A DNA stretch of 64,000 bases, taken from contig CAUWAG010000006.1 in the NCBI GenBank assembly GCA_963556695.1, positions 992,001 to 1,056,000 on the forward strand, written 5' to 3'. The notes under the pieces are model-generated. The model saw nothing but the letters and a program-made list of their open reading frames with translations. It did not search any database and had not been told where the DNA came from. The position numbers and the translations under genes were made by a program. Below, piece by piece: positions 49,311-61,854 of the stretch (position 1 is its first letter; the number at the start of each line of letters is the position of its first letter). The DNA comes from Anthostomella pinea (lineage: Eukaryota; Ascomycota; Sordariomycetes; Xylariales; Xylariaceae).

Positions 49311-50960
49311 GATTGCGAATGAAGTGCTAGTAGCGAGGGCATGAACGGGATGTGTACTGGTCGATTGATGGCCAAGTGCTACCCTCTACCGGTGTATGTC
49401 GCAGCCTCCCCGACGTTGCAGATGCAGAGTGTCTCGTATCGTCCTGGTCGGTGCGGGCAGTTGGTGAGGGGCTCAAGGTGCGACGGTCAACGGTCAACGG
49501 TCAACGGTGGGAGGACAAGAAGACGCAGCTTGTGTTGCTGTTGGGCCGGTGTTTGGTCGAGGTGTAAGACAAGACGTTGAGTGTTTGGAGTGTTCTTGTT
49601 AATGGAAGTAGACTGGAGGAGGGGGGAGGTGGTGGTGTTGATAACGGTTGTCGGTCGCTGCTGCTGCGGGTACCTGTATGACAGCCCCTGCCGAAAATAG
49701 TATGCGCCGCATCAGAGCTCCAATGATTGGACCCCTTTGCGATTTTGACGTCCTCGCCCCTCCTTACTAAGGTAGTACTTCGCGTAATAATTCGAAAAGG
49801 GGGTAAAATACAGTACCTGCACGAACTGCAGCTGTCAACCGATGCACTTCTAATTAGGTATACTCACCTCACCACATCCAGACACAGGTCCACCGCATTA
49901 TTAGTTTCGAGATCGCCGACTATCTGCATATGTAGTGCAGTGCTAATATCCATTCTCCAGACAGTTGGTTCAATGTTGTTAGATAGACCCGTCGTAGGGC
50001 TAGTAGTGGTACCACTACAATTGACTACAAACCGTGCGTTCCTCACTTTGCAGATAGGTAAGGTATGAGGGAACGATTTTGTGTATCACGAACCCTCCAA
50101 TCCCGCCTGAAAGAGATTGCCAACAAGTTGCACATGAACATCCTGCAGCAACAACCTGTCGCCAAGTCACTGCGCCTCATCCTGCACAGCCGCAATACTA
50201 CGCGCAACCTAGCGCCCTTCGTCAATCAATCACCAACCGACAATCTTCCATGGATCTTCAGCCCCACACGGCCCATCTTCAACGTCGACAGCCGCTGAGT
50301 CCTGAGTCCTGAGTCCTGACCCAAGTGGGATAGCTGTCGCCTCCGTGGTATGCGTCACCTATCTCCAAGCCATTCTCATTGTCCCTTGGCCGTTCGTCAA
50401 TTACGCGCGGCGCGTCGTCTCATACGCGTGCCGTCATCGTCAAGTGACTTTAGCATGTTCCAACATTGGAGGCCTCATAGGCTCAAGAGCTGTCCTCTTC
50501 GACATTCTTACCAGATCAGGTGGGTAAGTGCCACGGAAGTGTACATTGCAGCAGTGGACACTGCCTTCGCCTGCGTGTTGCCTGCGCGAGACTGCTACCG
50601 TCGTCTCGACCTCTCTCTGCTAGAAACGATTCCTCAAGCGCGCGATTGACACAGAGACAATCTTTCGCAATTTGTTCTCGCAGCGCATTCTCGGTCCGAG
50701 GTTCCCGAGCTTTGCATGTGTACAGTACCTCATCATACCGCCTCATCCACAGAACCAATCTTTGACTTCAACCCACCCACGGTTCGCCCCAGCGGCACAG
50801 CACCGCCACCCTGGTCATCATACTTCAAGCTCCAGGCAACACAGGCTGCCAGCCGAACCCAAGTATATCCGATGATTCACCCACAATCGCCCAAAGCAGC
50901 GACGCCACCAGAGAGAGAGGACGGAGGTAATAACCAAAAATAAAGGCCCTTTACTTTGCC
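49311..50960. other. upstream region of the VHS/GAT gene and gene-free DNA
   Basis: The first part is the 5' flank of the minus-strand VHS/GAT gene and includes a CGGTCAA heptamer repeated three times at 49484-49505. Further right there is a CTGAGTC octamer repeat at 50297-50318. No gene is evident. Confidence 0.4.
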
Positions 50961-51120
50961 ACCACGAGAGTGGTGGCATACCCACGAGAGTGGTGGCATA
51001 CCCACGAGAGTGGTGGCATACCCACGAGAGTGGTGGCATACCCACGAGAGTGGTGGCATACCCACGAGAGTGGTGGCATACCCACGAGAGTGGTGGCATA
51101 CCCACGAGAGTGGTGGCATA
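50961..51120. repeat. minisatellite, eight copies of a 20-bp unit
   Basis: Eight contiguous copies of CCCACGAGAGTGGTGGCATA, identical except for the first base of the first copy. The unit contains CCAC-GAGA-GTGG, a 4-bp stem with a GAGA loop, so each copy can fold as a small hairpin. It has no stop codon in any frame on either strand, and 20 is not a multiple of three. All six frames are therefore open across the array, which generates a set of overlapping spurious ORFs. Perfect identity points to recent expansion. Confidence 0.97.
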
Positions 51121-54100
51121 CGGTCATACTGCTACGATACAGAGAAAATCAGCATTGCCCCTGCACAAGGATGACAATTCGAATCTGAAAGAGAGTTCAC
51201 AGTTTTCTTTTCTTTTTTGGTGCCGACCTGCTCTTCTTGTCTCCTATCTCTGCTTCCGCATTTCCACTTTACTTATCTGTGCCTTCTTTTTATTTATTAC
51301 GCTGTACTTATTACTTATTGTGCGAAGGTGTTCCACTTCCACTGCCGAGTGATGGGATTCCCTGCGGGCTCGTTGATATGGTAGCTTTCGCAGTACCGCC
51401 GAGGGCGCTCAGGAAGGAGTCGCAGTGTCGTTCACTACAAAACTCGAGAGTCACATGGTGGCCGGGAGATTCTCAACTCTTCCAAGTTATTCCAACTGAT
51501 GATCATTGTAGCGAGCTCGATAGAAGCTGTATCCACGCGAACCGCCGACATTGCTTAGATTGCCATCTACCACTGGCCTTGATCGCGCAGCCTCGTTCGA
51601 AGGCACCGGGGTGTGTATGGACGGCCTTCGCACATAGCGACCACCTACGCTCTTGTCCTCCTGCTTCAATGCGAGGTAGTTGTTCCTGTCTATCTACCCA
51701 AGTAGCTTAATGGCCCGCCACAACCTCGACTAGGAGCAGTCTCTTGAATCATCGATCATGCTCGCCATCCACGTAATGCCATCTAGTAGCAAGTGCGCGA
51801 TGGAAACGGCAGAGCGAGCAACAGACATACTGGCACTGGCAGGGTTCATGAGTCCCACCTCCTCCAAAAAGTCACAGACGAGATCGGGACAATCCGCGCT
51901 GGATTGGACATAGTCATCAGCCGCTCCTGTGCCTTCAAAATATCACATTACCCATCATCGTGGTCGTGGAGGTAGCATTAGATGCGGAACCCTAGCAGAT
52001 GAAATACTTGCCTATACACACAAATGGTCTCAAGTGCAGGCGGATGCGAGAACATCCATCCGACGTACGAGGTGAGGGCCGAAGCAGCATAACATACACC
52101 ATTTGCAGATCGTAGGTATCAAGCCGATGGCGTCGCCGGCGGCATCTCAGACTTTTCTCTTCCTTTCTGATTATCCCATTCCTATCTTCTCTTCTTCCTC
52201 TCCTCCCTTGGCAACTCGAGAGCATTTTGAGTTCTTAAGCGTGAGTTCGACCGCGACAGAACCGCCAACAATCACCATCTCATCTACCTATCCCATCTCC
52301 GCCACGATAGCGTCCATCCAGCCTGTCCTGCTCTCCTGCCGCCAAGTTCCCTTCCTCACCACAGCGTTTCTTCACGATACCAGCTTCCTTTCTTCACAAA
52401 CCACGTATTCAACTGAGATTCACCCTTATCCACTTGACTCCGTCCACCTACCAGAGTATATATACCACCCTGACCTTAGCTAGTTGCAATAGAAAGCCAC
52501 GTAGGTACAGCCCTGAATGACATGGCCATCCATACGGTCATCCATGCGAGAAGAAGAGGAATCCTTGATTGAGATGGGTTGACTGACTGACTGTCCTCAA
52601 TGCAGCAGTCGTCTTTGCCCCCCTGCTCTACTCTGCTCTGCTTGCTTGCAGGCCGCCAGTCTGTCATATGTCATCTTTCGTTCGCAATCTTCGTGCCGTA
52701 ACCCCGTCGTATTCGTCCTAGTTCACGGTTGCTTTCGCTCGCAAGGCTCCCGTGTTAGGCGCCAACCTACAGATGCATAGGTAGTTGAGTTCATACTCGC
52801 CCGTAATGTAATGTAACTACCTATTCAATCAATCCCATGACAAAGACCAAACCACTGGGGCTTGTTGTCGATAGACTCCTTCGATGTACTCAAGCCTACC
52901 TACTCAACACGTTCCGTCAATAGCCTGAATCATCTTACCCTGCTTCCAATTAAATCAGATTCGAATAGGAATCATATCCCAAATCATATATGTAGTCTCA
53001 AGAATCGCCCCCAGGCTTTTCTCATCACACCCACACTCACTCAGTCGTCACACGCATCGTAGCATCATCAAAGTCAAACCATACAAGTACAATTCTCGAT
53101 ATTATCTCCCCGAAGCACTATGGTCGGTCGGTCGGTTACGCCCCTCTTTCCGCGGACGTCAACAAATAAAAGAAGGAAAACAGCCTGCCATTCCCTTGGC
53201 CCATCCGCAAGAAGCTGTCTTGATGTTTTCTGCTAAGCAGCGCCGAGCATCGCAGAGTCATGGTAAAAAAGCAGATAAAGGTAGTAAAAAGACAACATCC
53301 CTTGCGCCCCTCTTGTCCCTTCCGGAAAATGCCCTAAAACGCCCCTTGACGAACCGACATCGTCTGTCATGGTACTATCCACATAGTTGGCGAATCTTTG
53401 CCCGTTCGCCTTCCTGATTGTTAATCCGACACGGTCACCACAGTGGTGGGAAGAAAGTCGCCCGGACGTTCATGACTCGAAGTGCGGACTCTGAGAAATG
53501 ATCTCGTTGTCTGCGTGGTGGAAAAAGTTGAATGGGAGACGAAGAACCTGCAAGTAGTCAAGGTATTTGTGGGAGACAAGTAGCTTGCTTTGTCAAGAGG
53601 ATTTTGGCGTCGGAACCCTGGTTGATGTATTCTCAAACTTCAAAGAGTCTCCTGCTCACTCGCGAGTTGATCAAATCCACAAAGCTGCCTGTGGGGCTGG
53701 ATGTGCAGCCAGAGCAACGACAACCTCAACAGCTGGCTATGGATAACTGACTGCTGGTATCGTCGAGCTCCACGGTGGAGTCGTGTGATGGACTGCCAAA
53801 AATAAACTATGAATGGAAAGTTGTAGTCGGACTGGGAGAGATCGACGCCGGCGAGAGTATGCGGGAGGCGAGCTGGGACCGCAGAGTCGTCGTCGTCGGG
53901 GTCTGCGACGGAGGCTTGCGCCCGCTTCTTCGCTCTGAGAGCCTTGCTGGAGCGACCCATGTACTGGTGTTGAAACCGTCCATCCGAGTTCGCTTCCACA
54001 AAGTTCTGCTCCAGCGATCATAAGAGGGATAAAAGTCGGAAGGCCCAGCATACATCCTCAACACGAACTGCTTCTCCTCAGTCGATAGAGCCTTGAAGTC

Positions 54101-54137
54101 GTCCTGGATATCTCATATCGGGGCGTCCAATCAGGAC
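51121..54137. other. gene-poor region and 3' flank of the ASH1-like gene
   Basis: Only chance ORFs are seen over most of this stretch. From about 53800 to 54103 the minus strand carries a protein-like frame directly downstream of the ASH1 stop codon, discussed in the findings. Confidence 0.4.
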
Positions 54138-56849
54138 TTATGCAGTCGGCGAGTTGACCAGTCTGATCCGGTTGGGCGACCGTGACAGATCCACCGCCCT
54201 TCTCGGCGACGGAGACGCGGGGGTGCCCTCCTCTGCATCGCCAAGTTTGGTGGGCGTTGCCGTCTTCTTGCTACTAGCCGAAGACGGGCTCTGCGTCGGC
54301 GGCTTGACATTCTCAGCGCCCGCAGCGACAATAGTCATGCTCGACTTGCGGGAAGCCGGCTTTCGCGGGGTAGATCGCGGCGTTTCCGACAGCTTCGGCT
54401 CTACCTTGGCTTTGCCGTACGTCCTCACAACGCTCTTCGTCTTCTTCACGGTCGCGATCTTCCGACCGGTAGACTTGGTCCCGAGAGCTGCCTTGGTATT
54501 GACCGAGATTGTCGACACACTACGCTTGATAACCGTGGCCGCACCTTTGGCTGCTGCTTTGAGGCTGGCGTTGGATAGGGAGTGCTTAACACCCTTCCCC
54601 TTGACGCCCGTCGGAGTCTTGATTTTGCGCTTCTTCGCCGCGCTGCCATCCTCATCTTGATCGCCGAGAACCTCCTTGAGCTTCCGCTTGCCGGCCTTCA
54701 CGCCTTTCTTAAGGGCCTTTGCCAGTTCTTCCTTCGAGGGTTTCGGCGGCTTAACCTCCTTGGGCTTGGGGCCAAGAACACCCCGGCAGTTGGAGCTACC
54801 ACAGAGACACTTCTGCACGTTCTTAGCCGAGAAGGGGTCAAAGTTGTAGTCGTATGTCAGTTCCTCGCCAGTCGTGATGTCGCGATCACCGGCGAACAGG
54901 GCCATCCGCGGCTGCCCCGAGACAATCCATTTGACCATGCGACAATTCGGCTGGCAAGAATGATTGACGAAACGAGCGATGCTACCGGTCGTTGCGTCTA
55001 TGATCATATTCTGATCGAATGACATCAGGTAATAACACTACAATCGTCAGCGGCTGTCCCTCATCTCATTTGCCTCATGATCGCTCTCATACCTGGTTGT
55101 CTTTGTACTTCTCATTCATGCGGCGATCGCACTCCTCTTCGGTGATGATCTCACCCGTGTACTCCATAATGATTTGGTTCGCTTCAAAGGGGCGACAGGC
55201 GCGAATGCCGTGGCCTCGATCTGGCGTTTTGACGACCTCGACACCGACGCGGAACTTGTTGCCAAGCTTTGTTCGGTCACTCAACCTGGCGAAAGCGCGG
55301 TTTTGACACAACTCCTCGCCGATTTTACAGTTGGTGCCATCACACTCGTAGAGCATAATTCTATTTTGGCAGCTCTCACCACAACCGTCCTCGGGATCGC
55401 ACACACACTTTGATTGGTAGTCCTTGAAGTGGGGCGTCTTCTTCCAGTACGCTGAAGCTTCGCCAACAAATCGATCTGCAATATTGTCAGTCAATTCCTG
55501 GCCAGCACGCACAATACTTCATGCCGGAACTCACTCTTGGTCATCTTTCTCCATTCATCCGGCTTGGGCTGTCCGGGCGGGAGGGGGTTGCACACATCAA
55601 ACGGAAGTCTGAAATCTCTCCCCTGAATCAGCAAACGCAAGCCATTGAACATGGGTTGCGGCAAAGTGGTGTTGACCTTGCCACTGGGCAGTAACTCTGG
55701 CAGCTGTGCGAGACTCTTCTTTTCGTTGGCAGTAAGGCCCTTGTAGATGTCCATGGGCGCATCCTGACCCGCGTAGAGACCGCGGTCTAGATATTTCTTG
55801 GGTCGTCTTTTGGTGAAAACCGAGGGAGCTCGCGCAGGAGTCTCCGACTCGGCCTTCTTGGGCTCCTCTTCAAGCTTGGTCTTCTTTCTGGGATGTTCCT
55901 CTTCCTCCTTCTCCTCCTCTTCTTCTTCCTCCTCCTCCTCTTCTTCTTCCTCCTCCTCCTCGACCGCGTTCGGGTCGATGAACTTTCCATTCACCCAGGT
56001 TGTGTATAGAACAGGCTTTGTCTCAATGCCCGTGAATTCGTTCGTGTCCCGCAGTCTTCTCAATTCGCGTGACATCTTGGACATGCCCTTCTCGAAAGTC
56101 TTTCTGCCCCGCTTGCCCAGACTGGACAGTTTTTGCGCCAAAGTTTCGGCTTCCTGGCCAGAGGCACGCGTCGAAATCCGTCTGGGCGGAACATCCTGCT
56201 TCTTCTGTTTCTTGGCTGCGGACTTCGCCTTTGGCGATTTCACGCTCCGCGAAGATGACCGAATACTCCACACATCATTGTCATCCTTCGCTTCCTTCTG
56301 AACGGCCTTGTCCACATTCTCGCTGCTCGCATGCCCTCCTTCGCTGCTCCCAACCAGTGTATCTCCGGAGATGGTGCGTCTCTTGCGGTCGAGAACAGTG
56401 TCGCCTTTCGATCGGCGCTTGCCGTGGATGGCTGTGCCGGCAAGTCGAGCTAGATTGTAAATGGGAGCTGCGGCGCGGTGTCGTCGCGAACGTTCGGTGG
56501 TGGGGGTGCTGGTTGCACTGTCGGTGTTCTGGCGCGTAAGCTCGGGGTTCTCGGTGGGTGCAAGCACAGCAACGGTGGTGTTGGTTGCAATGACAATGGA
56601 GTCGGCCACCTCGGATGGTTCGTCCATCATCATGGCCTCGGCGGCATCTTCAATAGTGGCAATTGTTGCTGCAACATTGTCGATCTTTGAACTTTCAGAG
56701 GCCAGGCTCATGCTGTCGGCTGTGGGCGGAGTCGAGCTCAGCGACGCGACATTAGAAAAGGTGTCGGCAGGCGCGCCGAAGCTCGACTCGGAAGAGAGCG
56801 GCTCGGAAGACATAGCACGCGTCGGTGACATGGTTGCAAGTGACTGCAT
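54138..56849 (-). CDS. ash1: ASH1-like SET-domain histone H3K36 methyltransferase
   Basis: Three exons (55535-56849, 55093-55475, 54138-55037) with introns of 58 and 55 nt give 865 residues. Domains in order: a disordered Ser/Thr-rich N-terminus; a 22-residue almost pure Glu tract (297-318); an AWS zinc-binding domain (about 458-505; CVCDPEDGC, then CQNR); a SET domain (about 508-632) with RGHGIRA, YTGEI, the catalytic-core NHSC (591-594) and the GEELTYDYNF pocket; and a post-SET motif CLCGSSNC (643-650). The tail is Lys/Ser/Pro-rich and basic. AWS-SET-postSET without the SRI or WW domains of SET2 fits the ASH1/NSD class, which in Neurospora and Fusarium deposits H3K36 methylation on transcriptionally quiet, often subtelomeric chromatin. 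The start is the first ATG of a cluster (56849); later in-frame ATGs exist at codons 7 and 13. All residues needed for catalysis appear intact. Confidence 0.92.
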
Positions 56850-59621
56850 GGTGACCAACCAACGCAATGACGCTGTGGAGTGGTGGCTGCGTCACGATGT
56901 TGGGGTTGGCGGTGGATGGTGTTTGACGCGTTGAGGTGGTGTTGTTTTTTGGAGGTCGGAGGGATATGCAAGGTCAAGAAAGGGTGTGGGTATTGGTATG
57001 TGGGTGGAGGGCGGGCGGCGGACGGGAGGTGGTCCGTGAATTGAGAACGTGTGGGTGGTGGAGGATGGCTTGGAGGGATGAATAGCCAACGACTAATAAG
57101 ACCAGGGCCAGGTTAGGTTAGGTAAGGTGAGGGATCCGGTGCTGGTTGGGGGTAATGGGGGTGACAGAGACTGGTGAGATCTGGAACCGAGGGCGAAGAA
57201 GAGAAACGAAAGCTCTCAGGTTCAGTGATTGCTCTTGGCCAATGGCTATGCGTGCGTCTGTCTGTCCTACAAACGCGACCGTATGGGCGTCTGTAAGTGA
57301 GGGAGGGAGGAGGTAAGTTGGAATATCTGTACCACAGTATGTGGAAAGGATCAATGTGTGCAGATGTAGTACTCCGTAACTCCTAGCTGGCCTGGTCTGG
57401 TCTGGCTTGGTCTCGTCTGGTCGGCAGTGGACAGCCAAGTAAGCGACCAAAGGGGGCAGGCAGGCAGGCTGCTGTCCTCAAGTCAATGACAAGCGTGAGA
57501 TTGTCAGATCAGGATGTCAGGATGTCAGAATGAGGAACGTTGGAGCCAACGTTGCCCTTGATGCTGGGTATAAGTGTGTGAATGCAATGTGCCTCACAGC
57601 GATACCAGAATCAGATATCTCTCTTTCTCTGCTGTCGTTCGCGATGTAGTATCGACTGATGATCAACCGGTCGGTAGGTCAGTCAAGTGCATGACATACA
57701 ACAAGGCGATCGTGCTGCAGTATCAAGGGGTGATCGCGAGCGGTAAGGTGAAGAAAGGTCAGAAGACACGAAAGTGGAAAAGTCAAGTAGAGATCAAGCG
57801 TGCAGTGCAGTGTGCTCTAGATGCGGGCTGTTCCAGTAACGGAGAAAGGAGGCGGTTGATGGGAAAGTCAAGTCGAACTTGAGGTATTGTGGAGGGTGTA
57901 GTTTTGTGGGGGCTGGTTGGTCGTGATGGGTGCGTGATGCTGAAGTTTGTTGGATAATGATTCAGGTGTGAATGGAGTGAATGAGTGACATCAGCCGAGC
58001 CGACGTTGGCAGTGTCGGTGTTGGTATACCCGTGGTTGCGCAAGAATGCGGATGTGGATGTTGGTGGGGATGTGTAGGAGAAAGAAAGAAAATCGATTTG
58101 GGGTGATCCGTCTGTCTCCTGGATGATGGAAGGTGTGTTGTAAGGTTGCAAGTGTTGTAAGGTTTGGCAGATGAACACGACGGAAAAGATATGGATCTTT
58201 GTGGTAAAGGGCACAGTAGGGCCCAGATAATTGGGGAAGAACAAGTTGCCAGTTGCCAGTTGCCAGCGCCACTGTGCCAGTGATCTAATCACCTCGTCGG
58301 CTGCGCGCTATCGAGTAACGTTAAGGCACGGTAGTCAGGATTAAGAGGTAGCAAGCAAGCAAGGACAAGGGAAGGCTGGGGTCGATTTGACGGCCGTCGG
58401 GTCGGCCTCGTACAATCCAAAAGCAACACGTCCACGGCCAGTCATGTCTCGCGGATTACATAGTCCGAAGTCTCCGTGTCCTCCTCCTCCTCTGGACCTC
58501 ACCTCTGACTTCATGCGTTAGGCCAGGGGGGCCGAGGCATGCGAGGGGCGCCGCTCCTCCGCTGACTACGCCCGCATCACGACCTACACCCCTTTCGCAC
58601 ATTGAGACAGCCGAAGTAAGTAGACAGATGTGCTTCTACATCAAAGTGACTCGCTGATAGATTCGTACTCTTCGGGGATATAAAGCGATAGACATTAGGG
58701 ACTATCAGAAACCATCTCCCTGCAAGTTCAGAGGTCATGCCGGCATCAAGATCCTCGACCCCGTGTTGATTCCTCCGACCTTGCTATTCGTGATTCAGGG
58801 GCACTTGTAAGTAAGTCATCTACTGAATGTGAGGGATGGTCCTCCTCCGGCATCTCCTGAATTGCTCTGACAAGCTGTGCGCTTACACATGCGATACTAT
58901 CTATATGCGATAGGGCATGGCGAATAACTCCGGGATGGAAGAGGCGGCCGTGGCCATGTCTTGATGGCATATCCAGGAATGTTGAACCTATCCGCAGATA
59001 CGGCATCATCCTTGGTGGCATTGGAGCGGGGAGCGGAGGGATCTCGACATGACGCCTCTCAATCAGCTACAGGCATGACACTCGGCGATCATGCTCAGCC
59101 CCGTGCCATTGCGTGCTTGCTCAACATCCCCGAACATTGGTTGATAGTCAAATTATCACAATCTGGCAGGAAAAGCTTCCAATAGGGTCGCGCTGGTGAG
59201 ATATTGTCGAGTGTCAGGACGGAGGCCCCCTGGCGTTGGATTGAGTTAGTCGAGGACGCAGATCCCACAGGCTAGGCATTGATCCCGTTCCACCGACGAG
59301 ACAGCGACGTAACCACCTTCCACGGCAGAAAACCGCGGCCCATGTGCTACGAGATATGTTAATTATTTGGTTGATATCGGTGCATTATGATTTGTGAATA
59401 TAGCATCTGGCCACTCATCAGCATGTCGATTGACCTCCGCCGGCCGAGGGGCTCACCCGTCCGGTCGCTGTGTTCACCCGTCAAAGGCCACAATCGATCA
59501 TAGGCGGGACCAGGTCATGGGACTTAGGGCCTTTTGATTGACCTACTTTGATTGCTTCATGGGTTTATCCTCTAGCTACACTCACTCATCATAAGCGTCT
59601 GTTCCATGCACTTCCAATCTT
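56850..59621. other. upstream region of the ASH1-like gene, no further gene
   Basis: This holds the promoter and leader of the minus-strand SET gene; a purine-rich plus strand near 56990-57120 corresponds to a pyrimidine-rich transcribed strand. It also has three TTGCCAG heptamers at 58247-58267. A 169-residue minus-strand frame (57783-58292) starts at GTG and lacks any domain, so it is not called. Confidence 0.4.
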
Positions 59622-59760
59622 CTGTTGGAATATTCTACTACGCTGGAATAAGCACCTTAGACCTTAGACTAAGCAGCTATATAACAATAAGCCATCCTTG
59701 ATGCTTATTCCACGCGTTTGTTCCATTATATTTCAAATAACCTCTGCGTGTTCTGGATCT
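59622..59760 (+). mobile_element. possible truncated copia-type LTR
   Basis: From 59622 the sequence starts TGTTGGAATATTCTACTACG, the opening typical of Ty1/copia LTRs. It has a CTATATAACAA box near 59672 and an 11-bp inverted repeat, TGGAATAAGCA (59644-59654) with TGCTTATTCCA (59702-59712). I could not find a CA end with a matching target duplication, so the 3' limit is approximate and the element is probably truncated. Confidence 0.4.
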
Positions 59761-61361
59761 TGGTACGGAGGTGGTGTACGGAGAATTTCGGGGCAGGCGA
59801 GGACCTCCCACCGCTGGTCCCTGTCGTCACAGCAGATGGCAAGACGCCCTATGACGAGTGCTCACAAGACCAGTGCGGTGACGCTTGCTCGGCAAACACG
59901 GCCAGCAAGAGAGTACTCAATCGAAAGCTCCCTCCCTTGCGCCCGAAGGCACCCTACGGCCAGTGTTCAGTGGTGGTATCACCAGTGCTTGCTTGAAACC
60001 CTGAGACTCTCAAGAGAGCTTCAGGGCCATAAGTTAGCGGTATCGGGCGACGGAACATCTGTTAGCTGAATCAAAACAATTCTCCCTTTAGTGTGAAGCT
60101 CAGATGAGCGCAGCCCGACGATGGGTAAATGTCGACAGTCTCCGCCGGCGGGTCGGTGCTTCGGTGCGAGTGATATGGCAGGACCATCGTAGACCCTGAG
60201 GCGCTTTTCTCACTTCGGGCTGAGACCGATCGTTATTATATCCGAAGATCATTGACAGTGTGGGATGGATATGTTTGCTCATGTATCAACCCTAGTCTAG
60301 ACCCTGATGGGAAGGGACATCATGATTCAGATAGCGGGGTATGGAGTCGACTGAGCCAGCATGCCCATGATGAAGCCATCTCCGGATTCCAGAGTATCAA
60401 TTTCTCAGAGATAGTATGGTATTTGTTCTGCATATAATGGAGGCCTCTATCGCGAGACCTAGTACCACGATGTTGCTGGAATTCGTGGTTGACCCTCGGT
60501 TTGTCTCCAGGCAGCAGCGAACAGCACCAGTTGCTGCGCTGTGGCACTGCATAGTGGACTAGCACACGCATCTTTATTCAGCCTCAGAGCTATGCATCCT
60601 GAAAAGCCCCCAGAAAAATGTTCATCATTCCCATATTGGACTGATCGTATGCACGCATCCGCCCTTTTAGACCGATCAGGATTTGGTGAGGGGGCTTCAG
60701 GGACGCGGTACTCAACCGCCTTGAGCGGCAGCAGGGCCCTGAACAGTCTTCGGGATGCCACGTGTGATATTATTCAGCATGCAAATCTGAACACATCAAG
60801 TCTCGGTAGTCCCTCCAATCTTCAATGGTAGACCCTTGGCCCCCGGTAGACATCACACGCGAAACGTGATCTGGAAAGTACCTCACCCCAAACATGTACC
60901 CGCCGCTTCAGTGACCATACTGTTGTTCGATATAATGTATTCTGCTTGGAACCTCAAGCCTCTTGTCGCATGAAGATGTCGTCCAACGGGAAATGCGTCT
61001 TCGATAACGGAACGCTGAGTTGTAGCTGATATCGCATCGCCAGGCGATATGCAGCTGCCTGCCATCCAAGTGAGCGACATCGACCACGCAGACATTTATC
61101 CGTTAAGTTTCCGTGAACAACTGGCCCAGAGACTGAATTGCGAGACATACTCTTAAAACACCCATATCTAGAATAGTGCCATTAATCATATGCCCCTCGA
61201 CATCTGTTGGGCGGTCTGCGCGGTAAAGAGACTTGCCACGGGTTCAAACAGACTTCCTTGCTCTAGAAAGACGGCACCAAAATATAGGGAGGATAGTATG
61301 AAAGTCAAACGGATATCACGGCCTTTCATTTACTACCTAGATCGAGTTGAACCAAGGCTGG
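59761..61361. other. gene-free stretch between LTR sequences
   Basis: Several short frames on both strands have protein-like composition (for example a Cys-containing plus frame, 59718-59996), but none has a domain or an intron-joined extension. Decayed genes are possible but not demonstrable. Confidence 0.35.
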
Positions 61362-61854
61362 TGTGACGAGCCGTCTAACCTATAAGGCTAAAAGGTTCTA
61401 TAGGGTTTATGTTCTGAGGTAAGTCAACACAGAGGACGATAGAGGCTTCTGTCAACTAGAAGACACTCAGATGCTGGGGCTTGGTCTGAACTGGGTTCAC
61501 TGTGTAGTCGAGTCGTCAGGAGATTTCTCTCACCTTAGGGTTGGCTAAGATGCTTAGATTGATCACTGAGATAGAGACTGTCTATCTATCTAGCTGGGAA
61601 ATGTCTGTCCTTATATATCCAATCTCTCCCTCACTGATGGAGTAGGACCACCTTGTCCCAGAGTGATGCTCACTGGCTCACTCCCTGATCCAGTGATCCT
61701 TGCAGGCTCACTCCCTGATCCAATGATCCGTCACGTGACCTTTGTTATGTAATCCGTAATACCCATTGTTCCGTTCCTGGCTTCTGATTCCATTGGTTCT
61801 TGGTGTACTCCCCTTGGCCCTCCAACAGGCCATGGTATATGTTGGTTCGTAACA
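61362..61854. mobile_element. solo LTR, 493 bp (family A, copy 2), with 5-bp target-site duplication
   Basis: It starts TGTGACGAGCCGTC and ends GGTTCGTAACA, flanked by perfect GCTGG duplications at 61357-61361 and 61855-61859. It is homologous along its 5' part to the LTR at 19586-20077 in the same orientation, and the two share the TTATATATCC box. There is no adjacent internal domain or partner LTR. Unlike copy 1 it lies in ordinary GC-content DNA. Confidence 0.93.

Noticed and set aside
50961..51120. CRISPR-like array
   Set aside because: The units are contiguous with no variable spacers, and the DNA is fungal.
50956..51352. Several overlapping ORFs with a 20-residue periodic peptide
   Set aside because: They come from one stop-free 20-bp repeat read in every frame; no start context, domain or conservation supports a gene.
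57783..58292. 169-residue minus frame upstream of the SET gene
   Set aside because: GTG start, Ser/Thr/Pro-rich random composition, probably leader or promoter sequence.
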